64,000 nt of DNA. Source: Stictocephala bisonia. Taxonomy: Eukaryota; Arthropoda; Insecta; Hemiptera; Membracidae. The notes beneath the pieces are model-generated. The model made no database searches. It had not been told where the DNA came from and worked only from the letters and a program-made list of their open reading frames with translations. Location of the stretch: NCBI GenBank assembly GCA_035578905.1, contig JAQJVL010000110.1, positions 1,178,001-1,242,000 on the forward strand, in the 5' to 3' direction. Numbering within the stretch: position 1 is the first letter of the stretch; every line of letters begins with the position of its first letter. Positions 34,501 through 44,768 of this stretch are shown here, in pieces. The translations under genes and the position numbers were made by a program.

Positions 34501-36411
34501 ATGGAGCTGAATGAAGTTAAGAAAAAGCGAGCTGAATGGACTGAAGAGCAAATGGAGCAGGCCTTGAGTGCTGTTGGCAACGGAATGTCTGTCAACTAGG
34601 CTTCAAAGGAATTCCGGATACCAAGGAGGACCTTACGAAACCATTTGAAAACAGGTATACCAACTAGAAAATTAGGTAGAAATACGATTTTATCATCTGA
34701 TCAAGAAACTGAACTTCGCTCAAGAATCTTTCGTCTTGCTGACGTTGGAATGCCTATTACTAGCAAGATAATTGGAAGAAGTGTACTTTCTTTCTGTGAG
34801 GAAAACAATATTCCACATACTTTTAACCCAATGAAACAAAAAGCTGGCCGTAAGTGGTTGAGACTATTTTTGGGTCGCCACCCTGATGTGGCTAGGCGTA
34901 AAACACAAAATTTGAATCCAGCCAGAGCATGTAAACTTAACAAAGTGATTGTCACTGATTACTTTGACAAATTGAAGGTAGTCATGGAGGAATTGGATGT
35001 TGCCGGAAAGCCTCAGAATATTTACAACATCGATGAAAAGGGCTGCCGTTTGACACTGCACCACCAACAGGAAGTGTTTGCCAAAAAAGGGACAAAGAGA
35101 GTGCATATAGTAGCACCTGAGCACGCTGAAAACGTGACAATCGTGTCGTGTGCCAATGCTAGTGGTCAGTACATACCACCAATGATATTATTTAAGGGTC
35201 ACAGGCTCAAACCAGAATGGGAAGAAAATCTTCCTCCTGGAACTAAGGTAGTTATGACACCCAAAGGAAGTATGACACACGATGTTTTTTGAAGTGGATC
35301 GAACATTTTCAACAGTTTCGAGTTGGAGGTAAAAATACTTTGTTGATTTTTGATGGTGTTAAGTCTCATTTAGATGCAAACATCGTTAAAGCTGCTGAAA
35401 AGTACGACATTACTCTGTTTTGTCTACCAAGCAATACAACCCATGAGCTACAGCCTATGGATAAGTCTGTTTTCAAATCTTTCGAATCGTTTTGGGATGA
35501 TGAGGTTCTTCGATTTTGGATGAATAATCCTGAACGCTCAATAAGACGCACAGTCTTTGGTTGAATATTTTCTGAAGTTTGGGCTAAGGCCATGACACCA
35601 GGAAATATTATCTCCGGATTCAAAGCTACGGGAATTTACCCTTTCAATCCATCAGTGATTCCAGAGAGCGCTTATGCCTAACCGAGCTTGCAAATCCCAA
35701 TGATGAAAATGAAAATGAGCAAGGCTCAAACACTTCCACAAATCAGAAGAAAAGTGCAGAAAGTGAACAAAGTACTTCTGCAGAACCAATGAATCAATCT
35801 TCAGCTAATAGGATCAAAACTTTACTTCCTAAACGTTCTTCCAAATACCAAGATGTTAGCTCTGAAAGTGATGATTCTTCAAATTACTCGATTCATGACA
35901 CATCAGACAATGAAGATGTGGGACCTGTACCAACTGTTACCTTTAAAGACACCACAACTAAGCTAAACACGTCCTTCACAGAAATGTTGTCCACTCCCAA
36001 GATTAAAACTAAAAGGATTCAAAGAAAAAAATCCATTAATTCACGAGCCCAAAAGCTAGTGGTTAACTTGTTTGATGCTCCTTCCGATAAAGGCGACGCT
36101 GCACCGAAAACTATTAAAAAGAAAAACGAACAGCCCAAACACCTCCAAATGAAAATGAAAAAAGAATCTTCAAGGAGTGAAATTTTTGATCCGTCACTAC
36201 CGTCTACAAGTGGTACAATTAAGAAGCCATCAACAAAGTCTTCACAGCGAGGCCTTCACATAAGGAATCATGGTACTGCTTCGTTTGTGACGAGGACCAG
36301 ATCAGAGATATGAGGATGTGCTCAGCCTGTGGACGGTATGTGCAAGAAGAATGCGTAGGACTTACACAATCCGACAAAGACGCATTTATCTGCCCAAAAT
36401 GTACTTTTTGA
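34501..36411 (+). pseudogene. pogo/Tigger-like DDE transposase with C-terminal PHD-like finger, broken
   Basis: From ATG 34501 the frame gives a psq/CENP-B-type helix-turn-helix (ASKEFRIPRRTLRNHLKTG), a linker, and a DDE domain. The catalytic aspartates are D at 35032 (NIDEKG), D at 35352 (IFDGVKSH) and D at 35460 (LQPMDKSVF), with 35 residues between the last two. A Ser-rich basic tail (35789-36313) follows. The last 46 codons (36274-36411) form a cysteine-rich finger: CFVC, CSAC, EEC, CPKC. The lesions are a TAG at 34597, one T missing from the run at 35285-35290, a TGA at 35562, a TAA/frame change near 35680, and a frame change near 36260. The enzyme would have cut and pasted the element in the nucleus. 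This copy cannot be expressed whole. The DDE family assignment is firm; the exact clade is not. Confidence 0.88.
36274..36411 (+). other. PHD-like zinc-finger segment of the transposase
   Basis: The order CFVC-(11)-CSAC-(6)-EEC-...-FICPKC fits a PHD finger (Cys4-His-Cys3), ending at TGA 36409-36411. The expected histidine, three residues before the fifth cysteine, is a glutamine here (YVQEEC against the usual W-x-H-x-x-C). In this family such fingers bind histone H3 tails, so the domain may have guided integration to chromatin. That role is inference. Confidence 0.65.
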
Positions 36412-36759
36412 AAAATATTCACTTTGTAAATAAGTAATTTAAAATTATATTGTTTCATTTTCCAACATATGTAAAATAAATTTGACTTTCATTTGCAGTC
36501 AGTTGTATTTATTTTTAACCTAAATGAACTCAAAATGGTTATTTTTTATTAGCCTTATTTAGAACACGTGGCCGTAATAAGGCCAATTTGCAAAAAAAAG
36601 TAAAATTAAAACCAATTAATATTTACTACAATATATCAGTAAAAACGAAAGTTGTAAGGTTGTCGGTAAGATAACTGACATTTAAAGCTATTTCTTTATT
36701 TTCTAATTCAAATGCCTCCTTTTAAAACGTTAACGTGGCCCTATTTGGGTCACCTACCT

Positions 36760-39045
36760 CATATATCTTCATTTTAACCCCGACAGAGTGTTAAACTGTT
36801 TGTTGCTTTTTTTCTTAAATTCATCACTCATTCATTAGTAACGTAGTTCAACGGTGTTGACCCTCAAAAAATTAATTTGAATAGTTGTTTGTAGTAATTA
36901 ATAATATATTGTTACTACTTAAATTATTTCACGTTTAATTAAACATTAACTTTGGCTTGTGAAGAAGAAATAAAAATATCGTCACATGATATTCAAGGTT
37001 GTTTAATTCTGTACAATAATAAACTTATTGTATAGTATAAAAGCACTCAAAACAGTAAAGTACAAAAGACAAGAATTGACTTGTAATTGGGCCGGGTAGA
37101 AAGTGACCAGCGTATTATATTTTATTGTTAAACAAACAATTCAAGAAACACTCCTTCCATATTTCCTTTCTCTTTAATTGTCTGGCCTTAGAAATTATCC
37201 CTCTAGGCCTAACCTCTAAATCTGCCAAATCTGCTATGCCTAAGAAATATAAGAATATGCACAACAAAATCCTGGAAATATCTATTGGTCATTCCCTTAT
37301 CGTCCTTAAAACCATCCTTAATCTGCACAAAGATGAAAATAAAAAAAGACTGTTACCACTGTTTGTGCAGAAATTATGTGCACACGAGTGTGAAAATTGT
37401 TTTCTAAAATACTATGAAGATTCTATGAAAACTTCAATCATCCCTACATAGTAAAAGTTTTCCTCATTTAATTTTGCGTTTTGATATACAAATTTCAAAG
37501 TTGTATTATAAGTCATAATAATTTTTTTTTGGTTGGAACAAATAAAGTACCGGAATTTTAACTGGTTTTCACTGCACATCAAATTTATCGGTTTAAAGTT
37601 ATTTTATATTGATTTAAATCAATTTCATTCACTGCATTTACTTACACATATGGAAATGATGTAACGAAACACATATGTAATAATTATTACAACAAGACCA
37701 AGTAAGTATTTTTATCACCTATAGAAGGGAAGAAAACGATGTTTCATGTAATTGATAAAAACTTCTTCTCTTGTAAACTTAAAATTTTAAAATTTATGAA
37801 ACTTATAGGAAATATTCCTATCAACCACCTATTAAAATATAAATATGCTACATGAACAGGTTTTTTAGTAATAACGGTGTAGAAAACAAATTTCAAACTC
37901 GGGTGCGCATAATTTCTGCGCCGACAGTAGCCAGACTACTTGCCTGCTATGAATTGATCATATTCACCAAACCCCATTAACTCAATGAACTCTCCCATAA
38001 TATTACTACTGTCAACAACATATTAACAAAACTCAACCAAACTAAACTCAAAAAAACTTTCCAAACAGTTGGATTCCTTCAAATTAAGCCTAACCTTAGT
38101 ATGTTTCTCTCTTCTCTACTCACCTTAAGAAAGTGCCAGTGGTACATAAAATTTGAAATAATGTGATTCTTTTGTATTTGTTTACTACTGCTGTGGTGTT
38201 AGGGCACTTGTCTTCTAAGGTAAGTTTGTTGATGTACTATCTCTCCTAATATCTCTCAACTAATTCCTGGACTAGTGATCTTTAACCTATCCTAAACCAT
38301 TTTTAATAGTTCAAGAACCTACTTAGAACCATAATTTAGGTACGGGTTCATTATTGTGTGCAAGAAGGTACGGCTTTGTAATTTTTACGCTATTATCTTA
38401 TTATTTGTTTTGTAATGTTTTCTGTTTAGATATAATCTTTATGTTATTGTTTTATGGGGGAATTAATAGTAACTGTGTTGGAATAGAGAAATGTGTCTCT
38501 GTGACATACAAAGCCTGTTGGCTAACATCCATATCCTTAAACTACAATAACTGCCAGATGCCTGTTTACAATGGGGATATTTGTTACTGACATAGTCCCA
38601 TCTGATATTGTCGTTGATTCATAAAACAACATTTTTTAAAGTGTATTTCTAATGTAATTAATATTAATATATTTAAAACGTTATTTACAATATATTTTAA
38701 AGTAAAAACTTAAAATCGATATACAATTCAACTGTAGTTTAGGATGTTAAAAGTACGCTTTGAACACTGGTTCCAATGTCCCATTAGAGTACTAGACATT
38801 TCAATCGGATGCATCGAAGAATCAAACCGAGATTAAAGAAAGCTAAATAAATTTTTTTACTTTACAAAGAACATTTAATTGAATCTTGCACAGAATCAAA
38901 AAAAAATAACACTGATGGGGAAGTATATGGAGCATATTTTAAATACTTTTTTAGTTGATTATATATTTTAAACATATTATTAAAGCGTTGAATAGTTAAA
39001 TTAAATTATTTAATTTAAAATAAAATAAAGTATTTTCAATCACTT
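36760..39045. other. AT-rich tract, no supported gene
   Basis: ORFs at 37125-37451 (108 codons, no ATG start, basic and Cys-containing) and 38354-38590 (78 codons, GTG start, hydrophobic then Cys-rich) have no recognisable family and are left uncalled. A strong donor-like AAG/GTAAGT lies at about 38219. Without a supported exon it cannot be interpreted. Confidence 0.4.
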
Positions 39046-39049
39046 TATT

Positions 39050-39098
39050 TCATATACACGACATGTTTCGATCCTTAGATCATCTTCAGGTGTAAAAT
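39050..39098 (-). ncRNA. hammerhead-ribozyme-like motif (Penelope type)
   Basis: On the minus strand CCTGAAGATGATCTAAGG, then ATCGAAACATGTCG. The CTGAAGA (core CUGANGA), a GATC/GATC stem with TAAG loop, and the GAAAC box occur in hammerhead order. Self-cleavage is inferred, not shown. Stem III would be very short, as known for retroelement hammerheads that act as dimers. Confidence 0.5.
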
Positions 39099-39280
39099 GT
39101 AACAAATCTTGAAGGTAATAATAAAATTTAAATTAATTAAAAGTTAACAAATTGAAAATACATAAAAACTGTTTTGGTTAGTCTAATTGTTATTATAACA
39201 GATGGTGTAATATTAAATGTAAATATTGTATTTTTTTGTAATTTAATGGTGTCTAGATATCTTCTTGTTGTATTTATTAG

Positions 39281-39463
39281 TTATGTATATTTTCTTTGTT
39301 TTTGTATATATGTATCAAATATAATATTAGATTGGAATGATATTTGATCATTGAGTAAATTATGTGGATCAGTCTTTTTTGCTTTGTAGATGGCTAGTTC
39401 TTCTTTGACATCGAGTTTAGTATTTATTTGAAAGTATTTAGCTGAACAATTCATCGTACACAA
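39281..39463 (-). pseudogene. C-terminal tail of a Penelope-like protein
   Basis: A 60-codon minus-strand frame encodes the tail, including VKEELAIYKAKKTDP and NLLNDQISFQSN. This wording is typical of the extreme C-terminus of Penelope-like reverse transcriptase/endonuclease proteins (an E-IYK...NLLNDQ...F pattern), downstream of the GIY-YIG nuclease. Those proteins are usually 700-900 residues long, so this is only the end. The frame closes at 39281 next to the 3' region that carries the ribozyme-like motif, a context that supports the call. The N-terminal boundary is simply where the similarity stops. No complete copy is visible in the window. Confidence 0.5.
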
Positions 39464-40005
39464 GAACTGATTTTAAAAATATAAATGTATATCTATCGGA
39501 CATATAAAGATGCAGCGGTATAATATTATAAGTGTAGGGATTATCGAAGTATCTTGAATAATCCAGAATACATGATGAAATTTTGCAAATTTAAGGGATT
39601 AATATAACGGAGGAGGCGGCTTACTAAATATATTCAACGGCGAGTAAAATAAATACGCGTAGAATATTCTAGAATTTAACTCTGCATATTTTAAGCCGTG
39701 GTAGTTATAAAAGATAGATGGTTTAGTGATCGTTTAAAAATGAGTAAACTCCTCTAAAAAGTTATTTGAATTGAAAACTACACCAAAACTGGAAAAAATT
39801 AACCATGTTTCAAATTAATTAAATAAACATTATTTATAACTTTACATTTGTAAATGCATGACTTAACTTGTCAATGTTTCAAGTTAAAAAAAAAACTATA
39901 AAGTGGGTAAATTTTATGTTGCAGATTCTACACCCACTCAACCATTTAAATATGAATGTTAGCGTATCATCAACATTGTCATAAGCTATTTTGACTAAAT
40001 TTAGA

Positions 40006-40867
40006 ATGAGGGAGACAAAGGTAGTTGGACATTTTCCATCATTACGTGAAAATTAACAATCATGACATTTCGATTTGGTAAAACCCAAACCTTTTTCAAG
40101 TGCTAAAAACTAAATTACATCTACACAAATATGTTATAAGACTACGTTCTTAAACTAATAAACTTATCTACTTTAATAATTATCTACATTTTAACCTAGA
40201 TCCTAGAATGGGGTACAACAAAATGAACTTCTACTAAATATAAAAAATATTAACAGGGTTAAATAAATATAACCAATTAGGCACTGTCAAAGGTCACGAT
40301 ACCAACGAAAAATGTCAAAACACAATTAAAATTAATATTCAAAATAGACTGAAATAAGATTACATTAACTAATCATAAATATAAGGTACCTGAAAAACAC
40401 TATTAATTTAAAATAACATTCAACATGCACAAAACATTATATACAGTATATGACTCGGAAGGACTGAGACTACTATTACAATTACATTCTAACCTGAAAA
40501 GACAACAATTATTAGGAATAAAACAATACAATAATCAAATATTACAAAAATGATGAATTCTTACGACCCGCAGTGACGATGGCGTCTAGACGTCCCAGGC
40601 ACGAAGTGAGGATGATACAATCCAAATGTTTATATTTAGTAGAAGTTCATTTTGTTGTACCCCATTCTAGGATCTAGGTTAAAATGTAGATAATTTTTAA
40701 AGTAGATAAGTTTATTAGTTTAAGAACGTAGTCTTATAACATATTTGTGTAGATGTAATTTAGTTTTTAGCACTTGAAAAAGGTTTGGGTTTTACCAAAT
40801 CGAAACGTCGTGATTGTTAATTTTCACGTAATGATGGAAAATGTCCAACTACCTTTGTCTCCCTCAT
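40006..40867. mobile_element. fold-back element with 239-base arms
   Basis: The arms at 40006-40244 and 40629-40867 are near-identical inverted copies (CTCCCTCATCTGATACTCC side outside, TTTATATTTAGTAGAAGTTC inside). About 385 bases lie between them, including a CGACCCGCAGTGACGATGG stretch. A third copy of one arm lies at 20596-20850. Each arm carries a hammerhead-like stem followed by GAAACGTC (right arm plus strand near 40773-40810; the left arm has GAAATGTC on the minus strand). There is no coding capacity beyond chance ORFs. Confidence 0.88.
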
Positions 40868-41639
40868 CTGATACTCCATCATTAACAAATTTCAAAAACA
40901 AATTTAGAATGTTTTATTGTTTAGTAATACTTGTAGAGAGTGGAGCAGTCAACATCACAGGGAATACAAAGTGGTAAACAATCAGAGACCTAGTACAATA
41001 GTAAACAATCTTGTTAGGAAAACTACTTGGTGAATAACAATCAATGTACACCATGGCTTCAGAATATAAAGCAAGTAAGGTGGTGCTATTTTTAGAACTA
41101 CTCCGTTAGTAGGCTGTCTAATACTACAATAACTCTGATTTATTCTATAAAAATTTCAATTTCTCAATCTTAAAATGGTCGATCTTAAAACTTGCAATAC
41201 CATTATTTGTAGACACAAATGTTACATCTTTTGTAAATTACGCGTTTTTATTAAAATTAAAGGTTATTAAGATATTTAGTTTTTAAAATGTAAATGAATT
41301 GGAAAAAATATTTTACAAAAATTAAATTTAAATGGTATATGAATACTATAAAGTCATGCCAATTTTCATGATTTAATATCAAACTAGTTCAGAGATATTA
41401 AGCTTTTTGTAAAAATCACATGCAGACTGACAGACGGATAAGAGTGCGAGGTAGACGATTTGTACAAATGACATTATTGTTTGTTTTTACCCAAGGAACG
41501 ACCTCCAGAAGTTTGGCTGGCTGGCTACTTACGGGCACCCTGTATTATATATAGTTATTGTTTTCATCCCTATTGATCTCTCTTCTTTACAACTCTATTA
41601 TAGACTACGTTACTTACAAAATGTTGTGTAAGTTAGAAA

Positions 41640-41770
41640 ATGTTAATTTCTGAGATACTACTGAGGATGCCACATCACAGTATAGGTGAAACGTCTGGTT
41701 ATCTTGTAAATATTGTAGATAGTACCTTGACGGGGCTGTCACCGGAAAATGTAGATTCCAGTTAAGTAAA
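41640..41770 (+). repeat. dispersed repeat with hammerhead-like core
   Basis: This shares GAAACGTCTGGTTAT, an AGCACCTTGACG-like segment and GTCACCGGAAA with 49260-49435. The terminal part recurs inverted at 52565-52605. It is probably one family of small retroelements. Confidence 0.75.
41661..41695 (+). ncRNA. hammerhead-ribozyme-like motif
   Basis: CTGAGGA (41661-41667) matches the CUGANGA core. A weak GCC/GGT stem with an internal loop follows, then GAAAC (41688-41692) directly followed by GTC, the usual cleavage triplet. The sister copy at 49289-49314 has a perfect stem II (GCCCAT/ATGGGC) and the same GAAACGTC but a decayed 5' core. The two copies together support an ancestral complete motif. 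Confidence 0.5.
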
Positions 41771-41774
41771 TGTT

Positions 41775-41975
41775 TGTTTTATTTAACGACAGAGAGTGAC
41801 AACTGGGTCATTGTGCTAAACACACATACTACTAGTAGAGTACCAGCTACTACAAGTTGTAAATAAATGCTATTGAACCTTAGATTGGTTTGCTCCGGTT
41901 TATTACCGTGTTTATGTGCAAGCCTTGAGTAAACTCAATTCAGCGAGTTCTCTGGATTGATATACCATTTCAAAG
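41775..41975 (+). repeat. duplication block 3, copy A
   Basis: ATTTAACGACAGAGAGTGAC to CGAGTTCTCTGGATTG matches 54990-55190 in copy B. Within it, AGTTGTAAATAAATGCTATTG then TTAGATTGGTTT also resembles block 1 (31580-31615: TGTTGTAAATAACTTCTATTG), so the blocks themselves appear to be related. Confidence 0.85.
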
Positions 41976-42074
41976 ACATCACTTTTCTTTTTCTTTTTCA
42001 GTGCTGTAACCCAGCTACTCGGGGACAAAGTGTTTGGGAGATTGTAGGCGATAGGTTCCATGCTCGGTACTCTT

Positions 42075-42415
42075 AATACCGTCACGGCGTCCGCTCAATG
42101 GTTGCCATCAATGTAGACACTACTAGAGAAATCTGGAGTGTCCGTGTTGAATGGTAGTCAAGGTTCAGATGTTGTGTAGTGAAGAGAACTGAGTGTCAGA
42201 CTTGTCAGTTAGCTGAAAATCAGACCAACACTACGTGGTTCGGATTCCACGTAAAGCTGTAGGTCCCATAATTGCCCTGGCTATTGGGCTATTAAATAGT
42301 CCTTTCTGAGCTAAGTCGAACTCAGATAGTAACAATGACTACACTCGTTCATCTACACTCATCACACTCATTCACTCCTCATATTCGCCCATATCTCTAA
42401 GATCGGCGTCTTACA
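42075..42415 (+). repeat. dispersed repeat, longest copy
   Basis: The first half matches 22265-22440 inverted, the second half 12520-12660. A more diverged relative lies around 52157-52330. Confidence 0.75.
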
Positions 42416-43639
42416 GAGGAATAATGAATAATGAATTTTTATCCCCAACTAAGTGATTTTTTTTAAATAATTAGATTCATTCTTGACCAACAAAGTGTTT
42501 TTAAAGCTTTTATGGGATTAATCTGACTACAACAAGTGAGCGGATCCATCACCCAAGAGGCTGAACTTGTCACTTTTTACGAGGAAAACGTAGTTACTTC
42601 GTAGAACCAGTAAAACAGTTATTTAAAAAGAAGTATAAATAAAATTACAGAATGCTTCTTTTAAAACGCAACCCATGATTTAAAATGGATTGAATTTCAA
42701 TACAGTAATGTACATACAATTAACAATAGGCCTTCATGTAGTTAACAAAATGGGTTCACAATACTGTTCGCAAGCATCTTGACTCAAAACAAACGATTTT
42801 GTTTAAAAATCTTCCTCCACAATAAACTCTCTGGTCTTTGCTCAAAATCATGTTTCTAACCTCAACTTAATGACATTGAACGAAACCCAAATAAAGTTAA
42901 CAACAATGCAAAAATGTAAATCAGCTGATAGCTAAGAAAGATGAAGTACCAGGGATACCAACTCATAAACTTGTAATTATCTTAAACCTTCATTGTCTGT
43001 GCTTGTAAATAGGTGCTTTTAAAAGAAACACCCTGTATTATTTACTTACTGTAAGATATGTGACGGAAAAATACACATGACTTATTGTAGTGTGTTAATA
43101 TATAACTTTTTCAATTCTATACCACCGTTGTGATTAATTTTTTTATCATGGTTATGAGTGTTTAAACTTGGACTTTCCTGCTATATGTAAATTACCTCAT
43201 ACCACTTCACTTATCCAAACATACCATATCTAACACTTTCTAACTGGTAAATTGTTATACCATTATTTATTAAAATATTATTGTTTATGTGATAAATACA
43301 TATTTAACCGTAATATAATGTTTCAAATAAATATTTCTTGAATTATATTTCTAATGTTTGTATAAAAGTGGTTCTCTAAGTGGCGTGGAGGGCAACAGCG
43401 TTGCATGCCTGGAGCGTCATCAACAGAGGACAAGAGAACATCTGTCTAATGGAAATACTGCTAGCCGGACTAAGTGGTACTTGGTACTTTTAACAAGTTA
43501 ATAATTTCACTATATTTTGTTTCGCTCAGATTGATTATACATTCATTCTTTTAAACTGAAAAATTGTAAAGTTTTATTCATTAAATTAATATAATTACAA
43601 ACAACAAAAACTGGGAATGATGAAAACATTTTATTTTTG

Positions 43640-44321
43640 TTTGGAGAGTTTTACATGTATATATACTGTCACGATTTTCAAAACTCATCACGATTTCTCC
43701 AAAACTATACGTCCAATTGACTTGAAATTTTATACATAGATTTATCTTGGCCCCTAGAGGCTCACTAAGACAGAATTTTCCTCTCCGACCTCAGGACTCC
43801 GTCCCACTGACTTCCAAATTTCCCATGACATTCTTATGGATAGTTTTTTAATTTTCAATTAGCATAATATGTGTTGGTACAAATACAATACAAGAGAACG
43901 TCACACAACACAAATTAATATAATATAAGCACAAAATACACCATAATATTTGTGTATTTTGTACTTGTATTGTAATGTTTTTGTGCATTTTGTGCTTATA
44001 TTGTAATAAACTTGTGTTTTGTGACGTTTACTTGTAATGTAATTCTTTTTGGAGCAATATTAATTGATCTATTTATCTGATTAACAGCTTTTAAGCAAAA
44101 ACAAATTTAATAAAATTGTGGTAGGCTAAATTTTTAAAATAAAAAATAATTGAGTGCAGTTAGTAAATTACACATAGCATCAACTGTTCTAAATATCATA
44201 GTACAGTATAATGTGATATTACATTAAATAATTATTTGTCGAAAACTAAGAATTTAGTTTATTTACTCTAAAGTAATCAAAATGAATTATTGTAACCAGC
44301 GAAGCGGGCGGGTACAGCTAG
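43640..44321 (+). mobile_element. probable Helitron remnant containing a nested MITE
   Basis: The right end reads GCGAAGCGGGCGGGTACAGCTAG then T (CTAG at 44318-44321), almost identical to the end of the Helitron at 10546. The left part (43680-43760) has the Helitron-like phrase CTATACGTCCAATTGACTTGA leading to AAATTTTATACATAGATTT. The 5' TC terminus is not recognisable. A fold-back MITE (43857-44043) sits inside. Confidence 0.6.
43857..44043. mobile_element. fold-back MITE, family member 2
   Basis: It starts TTAGCATAATATGTGTTGGT and ends with TGTGACGTTTACTTGTA, as the member at 19355-19680 does. The palindrome centre with the GATCGATTTCGG part is lost. Confidence 0.75.
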
Positions 44322-44651
44322 TAGTTGATAGAAACGTTTCCGCGAAGTTGGAACGAGAGTTCTTTCCAGTATTTCTTTAGACGATATAAACTTCCCATTA
44401 ACTAGTAAAGCTTGGTGTAATTTTCTTCTGGAAAAAGTACATTTCAACACTATAAGATGTGTCAAAATCATAAGACAACTTCTCTTGGGCAGTAAATAAT
44501 GTAATTGTAATCCCATGGATTTATTTAAACTAAATAAAAACGAACATTGGCCTCTTGAAAACTATCTATAAAAATGAAAATATATTCTATATCGTATTTG
44601 TGCGATAGTCAGTACTTTTCAGAAAACTGATTACTTGGCAGAAATACGTTA

Positions 44652-44768
44652 GTGGGACTATAAAATGTAGTACGTTTCCAAAACGTGAGATTATAAAATG
44701 TAGTAAGTTTATAAAACGTGGGATTATAAAATGTACGTTTATAAAACGTGGGATTATAAAATATAGTC
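44652..44768 (+). repeat. small tandem repeat, 30-33-base unit
   Basis: Three and a half units of GTGGGATTATAAAATGTA plus CGTTTATAAAAC. Confidence 0.9.

Larger units (their letters stand above)
33962..36759 (+). mobile_element. pogo/jerky-like DNA transposon, 2.8 kb
   Basis: The terminal inverted repeats start at GGTGACCCAAATAAGGCCA (33967) and end in the complement of GGTGACCCAAATAGGGCCA (36754). The similarity extends outward over AGGTA/TACCT, so the exact border is ambiguous; with a TA target duplication the element would be 33967-36754. GGCCTTATTAGGG-type motifs recur below the ends (34320-34360, 36549-36590), probably transposase-binding subterminal repeats. The single gene inside is described separately. 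No second copy is seen in the window. Confidence 0.88.
39047..39463 (-). mobile_element. Penelope-like retroelement 3' fragment
   Basis: On the minus strand the last codons of a Penelope-like protein (39281-39463) are followed by an AT-rich 3' region. This ends in a hammerhead-like core (39061-39092), as found in the pseudo-LTRs of Penelope-like elements. The element is truncated: reverse transcriptase and endonuclease domains are not seen upstream (39464 onward). Confidence 0.6.

Noticed and set aside
38190..38230. Possible 17-base micro-exon between a TTAG acceptor and a perfect AAG/GTAAGT donor
   Set aside because: A single good donor is expected by chance in 64 kb, and there is no coding or expression support.
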